NCBI GenBank assembly: GCA_903871805.1
Contig: CAIQIE010000077.1
Location: forward strand, 1 to 40,642
DNA: 40,642 nucleotides
From: an uncultured Planctomycetaceae bacterium
Lineage (GTDB): Bacteria > Planctomycetota > Planctomycetia > Planctomycetales > Planctomycetaceae
Reading direction: 5' to 3'
Shown: one piece after another, positions 7,400-17,700 of the stretch
Numbering within the stretch: position 1 is the stretch's first letter
Layout: every line of letters starts with the position of its first letter
Translations under genes and position numbers: made by a program
Notes under the pieces: generated by a model
What the model was told of the DNA's origin: nothing
The model's database searches: none
The model's input: the letters and a program-made list of their open reading frames with translations, nothing else

Positions 7400-8570
7400 A
7401 GACGAGGGCGGAATCATCACGGCCATTCGCCCGATCGCCGCCGGACGGGAATCTGAGTCGCTTCCATTGATGGTGATACCGCCTCTGGTCAACGCCCATA
7501 CCCATCTGGAATTTTCGGCACTGGAAGAACCACTGGGCCCGGCGGCCTCCTTCCCGGACTGGATTCGCTCGGTTGTTACGTGGCGGCGAGCACAACCGGG
7601 GAGTCCGTCGCTGGCGATTGAAAAGGGAATGACACAATGCCGTGAATTGGGAGTGGGACTTGTCGGGGAGATTGCAACGCAGTCATTTCTCCATCGCCCG
7701 CCAGGAACAGCATGTGTTGTCTTTCGTGAAGCGATCGGTTTGACTCGTGAAAGGATTGCGGACCAGCTGCAGGCTGTACAGGAACATATCGCCTCCCGCA
7801 CTAGCATTGAAGCTGCAGGCAGCAGCATTGGCTTGAGTCCGCATGCGCCTTACACGGTTCATCCGGAACTGATGCAGAAGATGACGGAGCTGGCTATCAG
7901 GCATCGGGTGCCGGTAGCGATGCATCTTGCAGAAACGCGGGAGGAGCTACGATTGCTGCAGCATGGGGACGGCGCGATGGCCGACTTTTTGAAGTCCATG
8001 GGGCTTTTTGATTCCGCCGTGTTTTCCGGACACCGGCAGATGCTGGAGTTTCTGGAACCCCTTGCACGGGTACCACAGGCCCTTGCTGTGCATGGCAATT
8101 ATTTTGCAGAGCAGGAGTTGAGTTTTCTGGTAAAGCATCCGTCGATTTCGGTGGTGTATTGCCCCAGAACACATGCCTGGTTTCAGCACAGCGAGCATCC
8201 TTTTCGGCGAATGCAGGCGGCGGGTATTCGGGTTGTGCTTGGAACTGACAGTCGAGCGTCGAACCCGGACTTGTGTATTCTGAGTGAGCTTCAGTTTTTG
8301 TTGCGACGGCATTCAGAGTTGTCTGTCACGGACATGCTGGAAATGATCACGACAAGTGCGGCGACAGCGCTTGGGCGGAATGAGTTCTCGTGCCCTGTAC
8401 AGACGGGCCATGCGTTTGCGGCCACACTGCTGCTGTGTGACGGTGAACAGACGACGGTGGATGCGACACTGCGAGCTGTGGGAACGCGGCCATTGCTGGC
8501 GATCAGCAAATCCGGGTACGCAGAGGCGGATTTGGCGAGGATTGTCCGCTCGTTTTCGAAGTCGACCTGA
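7287..8570 (+). CDS. amidohydrolase / deaminase, possibly aminodeoxyfutalosine deaminase
   Basis: This is a metal-dependent hydrolase of the cytosine-deaminase/TrzN-like branch of the amidohydrolase superfamily, 427 residues. The metal and catalytic residues are in order: NAHTH (His71, His73), SPHAPYT (His186), MHLAETREE (His213, Glu216), VHGNYF (His269) and GTDSRASNPDL (Asp321). The SPHAPYT and GTDS-SN signatures resemble enzymes that deaminate aminodeoxyfutalosine in the futalosine route to menaquinone, which would suit a planctomycete. That specific role is inference: no other mqn gene is in the window, and related enzymes act on other amino-heterocycles. ATG 7287 has GGGGAA 6 bases upstream; ATG 7314 is an alternative. 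Confidence 0.85.
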   Translation: MWRSRLRDWMEKQGQRRILEVRWLLNPRGMPLRNVQIEDEGGIITAIRPIAAGRESESLPLMVIPPLVNAHTHLEFSALEEPLGPAASFPDWIRSVVTWRRAQPGSPSLAIEKGMTQCRELGVGLVGEIATQSFLHRPPGTACVVFREAIGLTRERIADQLQAVQEHIASRTSIEAAGSSIGLSPHAPYTVHPELMQKMTELAIRHRVPVAMHLAETREELRLLQHGDGAMADFLKSMGLFDSAVFSGHRQMLEFLEPLARVPQALAVHGNYFAEQELSFLVKHPSISVVYCPRTHAWFQHSEHPFRRMQAAGIRVVLGTDSRASNPDLCILSELQFLLRRHSELSVTDMLEMITTSAATALGRNEFSCPVQTGHAFAATLLLCDGEQTTVDATLRAVGTRPLLAISKSGYAEADLARIVRSFSKST

Positions 8571-8701
8571 ACTTCTCCATCAGTGTGGGGGAGTCTGGCA
8601 GGCTTGTCTGATCTGAGTGAGGCAGCGAGTGGTCTGTTCGAAAAAGGAAAGTCGCTGTTTCGTTGCCTGCGTTTAAGAACCAGAGTAACGTCGTTCAACG
8701 A

Positions 8702-8732
8702 AAAGAGGCTCGGCGGAAAGCCGAGCCTCTTT
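8702..8732. terminator. bidirectional terminator between the amidohydrolase and DUF1559 genes
   Basis: AAAGAGGCTCGGC (8702-8714), loop GGAAA, and GCCGAGCCTCTTT (8720-8732) form a perfect 13-bp stem with an A-run on one side and a T-run on the other. It serves both convergent genes. Confidence 0.92.
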
Positions 8733-8759
8733 GTGGGAAGGAAAGGTCTTTTCAATAAA

Positions 8760-9854
8760 TCAGAACTCGCCGATGACTTCACCGCCACCTTTGGTTCCCA
8801 GAGCACCCCAGACGCCGTATGGGCTGCGATTGCCGATCACAGTAGCGACACCCAGATTGCCAGTGTCGATGTTCTCGGAGATAAAGCGGACAGAGCCGTC
8901 TGCAAGCACGGCCTGAATACCGCCGGTGTGCATGCTGCTGGGAGGGAACATCCCAACGGCACCGTCAGCGTTTCCATTGCCATCATTGATGCAGGACGGA
9001 CCGTTTGGTGGAGTGACCGTGTAGAAGGAGTTAATTTCCGGCTGGCCATCGCACCAGATGGAGCTGAATCGTCCCTTGACTGCGGCACCGGTGGTGTAAC
9101 GGTCGCCCTGACGAATTGCTGCGGCGGCTGCAATACAGGAACCTGGAGTTGTTGTGATCGCACCAACGTTTACCAGAATACCTTCTTTGACGGTCGGAGT
9201 TCCCTTACCACCAATACCAAAGTTGGCCTGAACACGTTCAGCCATTGCGATCGTATTGCTGGTACCGTCGGTTACGTCACGCATGCTGAAGCAGCGACGA
9301 AGGCAGAAGAGTCCGCTGGAGTTCTGGGCATCACGGCCAGTTCCCGCATCGACCCCGATGTAGTCACCGCGTGAGAACGCGTAGCTGCAGTTGCCGCGGG
9401 CAGAAATAATGCCTGGATCTGTGGGGCAGCTGAAGAAGGAGATGCGCTGCGAGTAGATGGCAGGAGCAGGCGCTGTGCCGCTCCATGGAGCCGGACCGCC
9501 TGGCGGAACTGGTGGCGAGGTCGTTGGATTTCCGGCATCGATCTGCGAATACAGAGCGGTCTGTTCCATGTAGGGCAACAGGCAGACGATTCCGGTCCGA
9601 CGCTCGTAATTGCCGTCGAGCCGACTGGCATTGCCGTAACCGAAAGTACCACCCTTTGCATAGGGGAACATGTTGAAGTTGTCATGATAGTTGTGCATGG
9701 CCAATCCGAACTGCTTCAGATTGTTCTTGCACTGTGTTCGTCGAGCTGCTTCACGAGCCTGCTGAACAGCGGGCAGAAGCAAAGCGACCAGGATGGCAAT
9801 AATGGCAATTACCACCAGGAGTTCGATGAGAGTAAAGGCACGACGCCGCACCAC
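8760..9854 (-). CDS. DUF1559 / H-X9-DG protein with pilin-like N-terminus
   Basis: This is a member of the large planctomycete family with a type IV pilin-like start. The N-terminus is [17 protein letters not shown] (prepilin peptidase site and hydrophobic helix), followed by [20 protein letters not shown]. Near the C-terminus, [16 protein letters not shown] is the H-X9-DG motif exactly. Members are probably processed by a prepilin peptidase and assembled or displayed in the envelope, but their exact job is not established. GTG 9854 is taken as the start because GGGGAGG lies 6 bases before it. The frame is open upstream, but that stretch is not family sequence. The product is 364 residues. 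A divergent small lipoprotein gene is next door, a pairing often seen in planctomycetes. Confidence 0.95.
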   Translation of the reverse strand: MVRRRAFTLIELLVVIAIIAILVALLLPAVQQAREAARRTQCKNNLKQFGLAMHNYHDNFNMFPYAKGGTFGYGNASRLDGNYERRTGIVCLLPYMEQTALYSQIDAGNPTTSPPVPPGGPAPWSGTAPAPAIYSQRISFFSCPTDPGIISARGNCSYAFSRGDYIGVDAGTGRDAQNSSGLFCLRRCFSMRDVTDGTSNTIAMAERVQANFGIGGKGTPTVKEGILVNVGAITTTPGSCIAAAAAIRQGDRYTTGAAVKGRFSSIWCDGQPEINSFYTVTPPNGPSCINDGNGNADGAVGMFPPSSMHTGGIQAVLADGSVRFISENIDTGNLGVATVIGNRSPYGVWGALGTKGGGEVIGEF

Positions 9855-10127
9855 AGAACACCTCCCCTTTTTCAGGAAAACAGAAAATAAATGCAATAAA
9901 CTCGTCATAGCCAAACAAAGGCCTTGCACAGAATAATCCCTAATGTGAACAGATGCAAGCTGTCGTTTTCTCTAAATGCTGCAAAAATGCACAGTTATGA
10001 CCAAAAACATGGCGTCAGATCAATTGCCATGATGGCTGGCTTTGATAGCATGGTGCGGCGGAGAGGCTTGTGGCTCACTCCCGGCCGAGCATTTTAATGT
10101 TCATATGTTCAGTTCCAGGAATTGTTT

Positions 10128-10610
10128 ATGAATCGGTGCGGCAATTTGAAACTGTCTTTGATGTTCATGGCGTGCTGTGCATTGCTTTTGGGTTGTGGCG
10201 AAGAAAAGCTGAACCGTCCTCCCGTTTTTAAGGTGAAGGGCAAGGTCACACTCCAGGGCAAGCCTGTGCCGAACGCGGATGTGACTTTTATCCACAAAGA
10301 GAGCAATCGAGCGGCATTTGGAAAGACAAATGCAGAAGGTGAGTACAAGCTCACGACGTTCAATGCGAATGATGGTGCGGTGGAAGGTAAGCATGACATT
10401 AGTGTTGTGGACATCCCACCAGTGCCTTCGACGCCAGCCATTTCCAGTGTGGAAAGCGCCGACTATCAGCCACCAAAGATTGGTGAGGACACCATGCCGA
10501 AGCCCAAGTCCAGGTTACCTCAACGCTATGCTGACGCAGCGACATCAGGTTTATTTGGCGTTGTGAATCCGGATGGAGAAAATGTGGTTGATCTGGAACT
10601 GACACCCTGA
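10128..10610 (+). CDS. small lipoprotein with carboxypeptidase-regulatory-like fold
   Basis: The 160-residue product begins with a lipoprotein signal peptide ending in LLLGC, so it is probably lipid-anchored in the envelope. The next segment, FKVKGKVTLQGKPVPNADVTF, then AFGKTNAEGEYKL, has the beta-sandwich pattern of carboxypeptidase-regulatory-like or transthyretin-like domains. Planctomycete genomes carry many such lipoproteins beside DUF1559 genes, and here the DUF1559 gene is divergent 273 bases away. Function is unknown; a structural or surface-binding role is inferred. ATG 10128 is chosen because AGGA (10117-10120) is 7 bases upstream. A terminator follows the gene. Confidence 0.8.
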   Translation: MNRCGNLKLSLMFMACCALLLGCGEEKLNRPPVFKVKGKVTLQGKPVPNADVTFIHKESNRAAFGKTNAEGEYKLTTFNANDGAVEGKHDISVVDIPPVPSTPAISSVESADYQPPKIGEDTMPKPKSRLPQRYADAATSGLFGVVNPDGENVVDLELTP

Positions 10611-10654
10611 GACACTTCAGTTCGTCTTCGGATCACGATTGGTGAATCTATTAC

Positions 10655-10695
10655 GGACGCCTGTGCTGCTGAAAAGCGGAACAGGCGTTCTTTTT
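10655..10695 (+). terminator. terminator after the lipoprotein gene
   Basis: ACGCCTGT (10657-10664) pairs with ACAGGCGT (10681-10688) across a 16-nt loop, followed by TCTTTTT. It lies about 45 bases past the stop codon. Confidence 0.8.
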
Positions 10696-10848
10696 GTCTG
10701 CATTTCGGGAACTTACCAGCATTTTTAGAGTGTTGTCCGGCTGATTTTCATTGCCGGAATGACCTGGGCCGCGGATTGTTTTTCACTGTTGCTGGTCGTC
10801 ATGGACTGTGGAGTGTTTGATTCAGAGTGTCTTTTTCAGGTGTGCTTA

Positions 10849-11271
10849 ATGGCTGGTCGATCAGAAGCCCGACGATTTGTTCTTCAGATGCTGTATCTTG
10901 TGGATCAGAATCCTGACGCAGACAAGGCGCGAATCACGCGCCAGTTGGGGCAGGAGTTTCGCGAACTGTCGCTGCGGCTCTTTGCCTCTGAACTGTTGAG
11001 CGGTATTCTGGAACATCAGGCCGATCTGGATCAGAAGATTCGGCAGACCGCGACAAACTGGCGGCTGGAGCGAATGGCTCCAACGGATCGCAACGTACTT
11101 CGCATGGGGCTGTTTGAGATGCTTTACCAGGGCACTCCGGCCGCTGTCGTGATTGATGAAGCCGTCACAATTGCGAAGGAGTTTGGAACGGACAATTCCG
11201 GGGCCTTCGTCAACGGGATCCTGGACAAGCTCATGCCCGTGACGACAGCAGCCCCGCAGAAGCCGGAGTAA
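10849..11271 (+). CDS. nusB: transcription antitermination protein NusB
   Basis: NusB pairs with NusE (ribosomal protein S10) on boxA RNA to prevent premature termination in rRNA operons. The 140-residue product shows the family's all-helical pattern: SEARRFVLQMLYLVDQN at the N-terminus, APTDRNVLRMGLFEMLY in the middle, and VVIDEAVTIAKEFGTDNSG-AFVNGILDKL at the end. The frame is open upstream of 10849, but family homology begins at this ATG, which has AGG 8 bases before it. The neighbouring ribH often found next to nusB is not in the window. Confidence 0.94.
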   Translation: MAGRSEARRFVLQMLYLVDQNPDADKARITRQLGQEFRELSLRLFASELLSGILEHQADLDQKIRQTATNWRLERMAPTDRNVLRMGLFEMLYQGTPAAVVIDEAVTIAKEFGTDNSGAFVNGILDKLMPVTTAAPQKPE

Positions 11272-11696
11272 TCGGTGGCGTGAGTCATGCTAACTGGATT
11301 CGTGGATCCGTTTCCCTGACAGGCAACGGCTCAATGAAGTTACCGCAGGGTCGTTGGGCGCTATGGAAGCAGTCAGCGACGGGCGAGGCCGGGAGCGGCA
11401 ATCGAGTCACCTCTCTGGATGCTCTGTGACCTGAACCGAGGGGGCTGGCACGCACCAGAAATCGCAGACACACGCCGGCAGCCTGTTGAAAATCGATCGT
11501 CATCCCCGCGCAGGTGGGGATGCATGGTCGGTGTTCTCAAAAATGACTGTATTCTCTCCATCGCGGGAATGCAGCGCGTGGGGCGGGCACAACCAGCGGG
11601 CGTTTTTCAAAAGGCTGCGAACACTTCGGTCGGTGCAGGGGGATGCAGTGTCACTCCGGTGGCAAGCGGTCATTATCGCCCGAATCGAACTGTCCT
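11272..11696. other. intergenic region with a dispersed-repeat-like hairpin
   Basis: These 425 bases contain no convincing gene. They hold the inverted repeat CATCCCC / GGGGATG at 11501-11522. Neighbouring segments look compositionally mixed and could be remnants of small repeats. Confidence 0.45.
11498..11524. repeat. REP/MITE-like palindromic unit
   Basis: CATCCCC (11501-11507) and GGGGATG (11516-11522) flank GCGCAGGT. The sequence CGTCATCCCCGCGCAGG closely resembles a palindromic repeat core found scattered in many bacterial genomes. Only one full copy is visible here, so the repeat assignment is by resemblance. Confidence 0.4.
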
Positions 11697-12473
11697 TCAG
11701 GGCGTGGGCTGAGGCCTGGTGTCGGCGTCACTCTTTCGAAAAACAATCACGTGCTGTCTTGGCAGAATGTGAATCGTCTCGGACCACGTCAGCCCCAGCT
11801 CTGGCTGCTCTGCTTCTTTTCGCACCTGAGCCTGAGACATTTTGTGGACTTCTTTAATAGGAACGTCCGGGTCTTCTTTGCGATATTCTACAAACACCAG
11901 ACGACCGCCGGGTTTCAGGGCTGCGGAGATGTCCTGCAGCATTTCCCAGGGGAATTCAAATTCGTGGTACACATCGACCATGATGGCCAGATCCACACTG
12001 GCTGGTTTCAGGCAACTGCGTTTTTGCGTGCCCAGAATCGGTTCCACATTTTTGATGTCATACTGTTTGCAATAGATTTCCAGGCGATCCAGCATCTCCT
12101 GCTGAACATCCACCGCCATGACTTTGCCGTCCGGTAGAATCTGTTCTGCCAGCAGCATCGAGATGACACCACTGCCCGCACCGATATCAGCCACGACATT
12201 TCCGGGGCGCAGCTGAAGTGAACGCACCATCAGAGTCAGTCGCTCTTCTTCCTCGCGCGAGGATCGCTCGAGCCAGTCAGCGCCGGCGAAACCCATCACA
12301 TGGGCGATTTCGCGGCCCATGTAAAACTTGCCAATACCATTCGGGTCATGTTCCCGTCGCAGCTCGTATCGCGACATCTTTCGCGTGGGTTGTTCCTGTT
12401 TCGCGGCGGGTTCATCAGCGAATCCGGAACAGCACAGACTAAAAACTGTGGTAAGCACCAGGACGAAACGCAT
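11697..12473 (-). CDS. exported SAM-dependent methyltransferase-like protein
   Basis: The 258-residue product has a class I methyltransferase fold: motif I VVADIGAGSGVI near residues 93-104, the acidic loop VMAVDVQQEML, and a strand ending in LKPGGRLVFVEYR. It begins with a convincing signal peptide (MRFVLVLTTVFSLCCSGFAD). The start is secure because AGAGGA lies about 7 bases before the ATG, so the signal peptide is not an artefact of start choice. The SAM-binding motif is intact, yet S-adenosylmethionine is not expected outside the cytoplasm. Either the protein works before export, is membrane-tethered facing inward, or has a changed function. The substrate is unknown. An exported cyclophilin gene lies upstream on the same strand. 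Confidence 0.82.
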   Translation of the reverse strand: MRFVLVLTTVFSLCCSGFADEPAAKQEQPTRKMSRYELRREHDPNGIGKFYMGREIAHVMGFAGADWLERSSREEEERLTLMVRSLQLRPGNVVADIGAGSGVISMLLAEQILPDGKVMAVDVQQEMLDRLEIYCKQYDIKNVEPILGTQKRSCLKPASVDLAIMVDVYHEFEFPWEMLQDISAALKPGGRLVFVEYRKEDPDVPIKEVHKMSQAQVRKEAEQPELGLTWSETIHILPRQHVIVFRKSDADTRPQPTP

Positions 12474-12801
12474 GAGATATTCCTCTGAACAGAAACACAG
12501 GAGCAGATAGACGACGAACGCATTATGACATTAGCGGCTTAGAGTCAGCCGCAGGACGCTGGCTGATGGTTCTGAAGCAGAGGCTGCCGTGTTTCGGCCG
12601 AAAGGATCAGCCTCGACATCCGCCGGCCGCATGGCAGGCCTGAGAAAATCAAAACGACGCAGAATAAGGTGGTCGGCAGCAAGCAGGAAGGCAGATTGCG
12701 TCATGGTGAAAACGGCTTTATGGGCCAATCACCGTGACGCGATTCCTGAAGACTTGACCTGTGATCAGAGAAGTCTGTCGGCAGACTGAAAACTACTGCC
12801 G
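12474..12801. other. intergenic region between the cyclophilin and methyltransferase genes
   Basis: These 328 bases contain no gene I can support. Just beyond the cyclophilin stop is the short hairpin AGTCTG-TCGG-CAGACT (12772-12787), possibly a weak terminator. The methyltransferase promoter is expected nearer 12500-12600. Confidence 0.4.
12772..12787 (-). terminator. weak terminator candidate after the cyclophilin gene
   Basis: A 6-bp perfect stem with a 4-nt loop lies 14 bases downstream of the stop codon on the minus strand. The following sequence is only modestly T-rich. Confidence 0.3.
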
Positions 12802-13416
12802 TTACTTCTCGCTCTTTTCGACGGCCACAATCGTGGCCTTTTTGATGTAGTCCATCTTCGGGAACGACTTCTTCAGGTAGGCGTTGCCCTGTTCCTGAAT
12901 CAGTCCCTGCTGAGGACGTTCGCCGTACTGAGATGTGATCTTTTCAACAACGGGCATCCCTTCGACGACTTTTGCAAACGGAGCGAATCCAAGGTCATCC
13001 AGTCGGGCATTGTCTGCCAGATTGATAAACAGCTGGCAGGTTCGGGTATCCGGCCCGCGGGAGGCGAATGTCAGCGTGCCCTTTGTATTGCTCTGCGTCA
13101 CGGGGTCATCGGAGATCTCTTTATCCTTCCACTTTGCATAGGTCACCGGGTCCCCATTCATACCCCACTGGACCACGAAACCTGGAACGACGCGAAAGAA
13201 CCGACACTCGTCATAGAACCCTGAAGTGACCAGTTCGTGGAACCGATCGGCCCCTTTGGGTGCCCACTTTCGCTGAACATCGACCACAAAGTCTCCGCAG
13301 GAAGTTTCAAACTTTACGCGAAATTGTTCCGGGGTCGTCCCCGGCTTTGCTGCTTCCTGGGCCGGCAGAATTCCGCTGGTCAGCAGCACGACCATTGCAC
13401 AAAACAAAGATTTCAT
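12802..13416 (-). CDS. exported cyclophilin-type peptidyl-prolyl isomerase
   Basis: This enzyme catalyses cis-trans isomerisation of peptide bonds before proline and probably assists folding in the periplasm. The 204-residue product has an N-terminal signal peptide (MKSLFCAMVVLLTSGILPAQ). The cyclophilin core follows: FRVVPGFVVQWG carrying the catalytic Arg, TFASRGPDTRTCQLFINL for the substrate pocket, and LDDLGFAPFAKVVEG near the C-terminus. The usual FHRV is FFRV and the usual SQFFI is CQLFI, so the pocket is slightly altered but the key Arg remains. The start has GGAGTG upstream. The next gene on the strand encodes the exported methyltransferase-like protein. Confidence 0.9.
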   Translation of the reverse strand: MKSLFCAMVVLLTSGILPAQEAAKPGTTPEQFRVKFETSCGDFVVDVQRKWAPKGADRFHELVTSGFYDECRFFRVVPGFVVQWGMNGDPVTYAKWKDKEISDDPVTQSNTKGTLTFASRGPDTRTCQLFINLADNARLDDLGFAPFAKVVEGMPVVEKITSQYGERPQQGLIQEQGNAYLKKSFPKMDYIKKATIVAVEKSEK

Positions 13417-13970
13417 TCAACACTCCGTGTATTCGATCGGGTCACAAATCTGTCGTGCCGTCGTACGGCACCTTGATCTCAACGGAATTCATACCCGAAG
13501 ACGTCCAACACTGCCACTCTGACCAGATCAGCTGCGGGCGCCCATGGTTACGGAACGCTTTTTCAGGGACGGGATCCGGGAGCGGGGGATTTGAGGCGGT
13601 GGAGGAAAGCAGCGGTTGGGGTCGGCATCTGCCCCTCAGTCCAGAACACAGCGACAGGAAACAGTTGGATTAACGGAAAAATTAGGATTTTGCGGGTCAG
13701 CAAAAAATGCGCCAGATTCCTGTCTATTATCAATTTCAGGAACCAACGTGTTCCGTGGAACCGATGGCGAACTTTCCTGGACTTGCCAGGTAACTCGGGT
13801 GATGCTGATTGGTATAAATCCTGAGTAGAATACAGTGTCAACTGGCGAGAGGGGTGAAATCCATGAGAGGATCGTCTGGATCTTCAAGTCCCTGCCGCTG
13901 GTAGTCACTGTTGATGTTTCCGGGATGTCCTACACCTTCCACGCTTCCTTCTTCACGAATTCCCGCCGGT
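13417..13970. other. divergent intergenic region between the cyclophilin and lipoprotein genes
   Basis: This stretch of 554 bases lacks a credible gene. It carries a perfect 7-bp hairpin, GTGCCGT-CGT-ACGGCAC (13455-13471), 38 bases upstream of the cyclophilin start. It also has a loose inverted repeat, TTCCTG / CAGGAA, near 13718-13744. Promoters for both genes are expected here. Confidence 0.45.
13455..13471. promoter_or_regulatory. hairpin or operator upstream of the cyclophilin gene
   Basis: Perfect 7-bp inverted repeat with a 3-nt loop. It is similar in shape to the recA-leader hairpin at 2495-2511. Function not known. Confidence 0.3.
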
Positions 13971-14516
13971 ATGTTTTCACATCGATGCATCGTATTGATG
14001 GTGTTGCTTCTTTGTAGTGCGGGCTGCGGTCAGCAGTCCGAGGTTCGTGAATACGTCGTGGATCGTGAGGACTCAAAGGTTTTCACATCGGATGTGATTC
14101 GTGACCGATTTCAGGCCGCTCCTTTTTCCTGGGACGTTCCAGAGTCATGGGATTCCGCCGACAATGACCAGTTCAGTAAGTTTGCATGGACTGTGGGGCC
14201 TTCAAAGAAGACTCGGATTACGATCAGTGACCTTCCGGGATCTGCCGGACTGGTGCCACAGTTTGTCAGATGGAGTGGTCAGGTTGGTCTGGAAGCCGGG
14301 GATCCTGCAGAACTAATGAAGTTGGTGGAACCGCTGGAGCTTAAAGGGGCCAGTGGACAGTGGATTGAGTTGAAGGGGGCATCAGAGACAATTCTTGGTA
14401 TGATTGTCCCTCTCGGGGATAAGCTGTGGATCGTCAAGCTTCGCAGTGGAAACTCAGAAGTTGCTGCGGTGAAAGAGTCCTTTCGCAGTTTTTGCAAATC
14501 GTGGCAGGCAATCTGA
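13971..14516 (+). CDS. putative lipoprotein of unknown function
   Basis: The 181-residue product starts with a hydrophobic leader ending in LLLCSAGC, which fits a lipoprotein signal. The mature part has a pattern of alternating strands: FSWDVPESW, KTRITISDLPG, ASGQWIELKGASETILGMIVPLGDKLWIVKLRS, ending in a helix FRSFCKSW. The layout suggests a compact alpha/beta domain that may face the periplasm. I do not recognise a family. ATG 13971 is preferred over earlier TTG/ATG codons at 13911-13914 because the leader becomes a normal signal peptide; no clear ribosome site is seen. The ResB-CcsA gene starts 212 bases downstream on the same strand. Confidence 0.65.
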   Translation: MFSHRCIVLMVLLLCSAGCGQQSEVREYVVDREDSKVFTSDVIRDRFQAAPFSWDVPESWDSADNDQFSKFAWTVGPSKKTRITISDLPGSAGLVPQFVRWSGQVGLEAGDPAELMKLVEPLELKGASGQWIELKGASETILGMIVPLGDKLWIVKLRSGNSEVAAVKESFRSFCKSWQAI

Positions 14517-14728
14517 TGGTCTGCATGGGTTGGGATCGGGGATTCATCGGGTACTGGCGGGATGACGCCCCCTTTTTCAGTGATAAGTAGAGTCTGTGTC
14601 CGGTAAGGCACTGGTGACAGCGATCGTTTTGGATCGGATCAGACAACGTAGCAAACAGGTTTGGTGCAATGACGTCTGGCTGGTGTGATACTGGCTGGCA
14701 GATTGTTTCAGAGCAGGGAGACAGAGCA

Positions 14729-17700
14729 ATGTCAGCGACAGCAACTCCGGGTAAATTTGAATATGTGAACAGCAGTTCAAAGGGCCGCAGCGGAGCAGAA
14801 TTACTGATGCGTGCAGTGGAGCTGCTGGCTTCCCTGAAGTTAACCTGTGTCTTGTTTTTTCTGGCCATGATCATTGTATTCATCGGCAGTCTGGCTCAGT
14901 CCCGGCGGGATGTGTGGCAGGTGATGGCCGAGTATTTCCGCTGTTACGTCGCCCGAGTGGATGTGCAGGATCTATTTCCGCCATCGATGTTTGGCACATG
15001 GGGTGACGAGCTGGCGCAGAGTTTTGGGGTCTTTCGCTACCTGCCGTTTCCTGGAGGGTGGACGATTGGCTGGCTGATGTTGTTCAACCTGCTTGCAGCG
15101 CACGCTCTGAAGTTTCGGATTGTGGCCTCCGGGCTGCGATTGAAAGCGGGGGTTGGTCTGATTGTGCTGGGATTTTTGATGCTGGCTGTGGTTGTGATTA
15201 CCGGGAATCAGCAGACGGGTGTCGAGTCCGGGAACACGATTTTATCCGCCGAGCAGATCTGGTTGCTGATGCTGGCGGTGCTGGGTTTGTCTGGCGGAGC
15301 CACGGTGGCGATGGGCGTGATGGGTCGCGCGGCATCGCGATTAAGTCGTGGTGTGCTGGTGTCTCTGGGTCTGATTCTGCTGGGGATTTTTCTATATTAC
15401 GTGATTGGTGGCGAAGCAGCGCGGCTGAATCTGTCTGCGATGAGAATTCTCTGGCAGCTACTGAAGGGTTCGGCTGTTTCGCTGGTGCTGCTGCTGGGGG
15501 CGAACCTGCTGTTTGAAAAACGCGGCGGGATCGCCCTGCTGCACTTTGGTGTGGCCCTGCTGATGATCAGCGAGCTGCAGGTAGGCTTGATTGCCAAAGA
15601 AACCAATCTGTCTCTGACAGAGGGCGAATCGCTGAACTATGCGAGAGACATTCGGGAGCGCGAACTGGCGATTATCTCGCAAAGGACGGACGGCAAAGAC
15701 GACGTGGTGGTGGTTCCGGAAGCCTTGCTGGAAAGCGTCGTCCCAACCGAAATGGATCAGCAGAAACCGGGCACAAAACTCGATGACAGCCAGAAAATTT
15801 CGCTCAGCAGCCTGCCCTTTGACATCGCTGTTCGACGCTTTTATCGGAACAGTGAACTGCGGTCACTGACGCCAAAGGACGATACGCGGACGGCGGATGG
15901 GTTGGGCTCATTTGCAGGTGTGGAATCGCGTGATCCTGTCACAGGCATGGATGAAAGTATTGATCAAAGCACCGTGCTGGTTGATCTGATTCGCAAGGAC
16001 TCCCAGGAGATTCTGAAGTCCATGCTGGTATCGCAGAATGTCAGCGAGCTGCAGTCATCGCTAGCCGAGAAGGCGACAGTGGAAGGCCGAGACTATTACT
16101 TCTATCTGCGTTTTCAGAGAAACTACAAGCCGTACACTGTGAAACTGCTGGATGTCAGCCGCACGACCTACGTCGGCTCCGCAACACCGCGGGACTTTCG
16201 ATCAGAGATTGAGATTACGGAAGGCGATGCAAAGCAGAGATACACGCTGTGGATGAACAATCCGCTGCGATATAAGGGTGAGACCTTTTATCAGTCCAAC
16301 TATGTGGCGATGCCGGATGGAAAGGAAGCCTCCACGCTGTCCGTCGTCAGAAACTCGGGCTGGATGCTTCCGTACATCGCCTGCATGATTGTGGCGTTTG
16401 GTATGTTTGCCCAGTTCGGCCAGACGCTGATGCGATTTCTGGACAGAAGTTCCAGAAGTCGGCCGGCGATTGCTTCAGACGCCCCTGTCTCGCCGCTGTA
16501 CCGTCCGGGATTTGCTCCGGCCCGGGCACCAGAGAGTGTGTTGCCTGTCGAGCCGCCGTCAATGCTTCGCACATGGTTGCCGATTACACTCACGGCGGTG
16601 TGTGTGCTGTGGATTGTCAGAGGCATGAGCACGCCAAAGCCGATGGCTGGCACAATGAATCTCTATCAGGCGGCACAGCTGCCGATTGCATGGAATGGTC
16701 GAGCCCAGCCCATTGATTCACTGGCCCGGACATTGCTGCTGATGAGTTCTCATAAGTCCACTTTTGAGGCTGAGCTGGAGCCGTGGCAACTGGACGACAC
16801 AAAGGTACGCGACGCGATCGTGAAGAGTGTTTCCAGGGCGTGGCCGTCGGCGAACGTGGAGGAACTGAAGGAATTAAAGGGAGCCTACCCAGCATGGATT
16901 GCGAAGGTTGTAGAACTCACAAAGGCAGAGACGGCAGCGGTGGAAGAGCGTCTGCGTCCTTTGATGGTGCGGAAAGCACCGGCCGTACATTGGTTTCTGG
17001 ACGTGATTACCCGTCCGGAACTGGCCGCTCGTCATCGTGTCATTCGCATTGATGATGACCAGGTTCTGTCGAATCTGTCGCTGGAGAAGCGTGGTGGAAT
17101 GACGTATTCCATGGAAGAGATCCAGAAGAATATGAAGGACCTCGAGGGGATCTGGCAGAAAGGCAATGAGAAACGCAGGCTGAAGCAGGAATTCGATCTA
17201 ACGACACTGGAACGTCGGGTGGGAACGCTGTTCGAAGCGGTGGGCCGCATTGGCCAGATTTCTCAGGTCTTCCAGTCGCAGCCCGCAGACAATCTGTTGG
17301 ACGGGTCCATCACGGCATGGAGAATTCTGCAGCGACTGGGTGAAAGCAAAGTCGCGATGGCAGTCCCGACTGGAACAGAGAACGAACAGAAGTCCTGGGA
17401 AACGTTTATCGTCGCCAGTGCCCTGCGCGATGTGAATCGGGACCTGGTTGCCAGAAACATCACGACGGCCGAACAGTTTGTGGCCTATGTCCGTGAAGAT
17501 CGGCCGCTGGAACTTGTTCGCAACTCGGTGATGGGCACGTATGAGATTCTGAAGAACACACCGGACCCTGCAGAAACGCCGGATTCCGGGCCGCTGGATG
17601 TTTCCCGGAAGGCTGCCAATGCGATGCTGCGTGTCGAGGATCCGTACCTGAATCGGATTTTGAAGGTTGTGGCGGAGGCAGGTCCTGGAAAGACGCCTGA

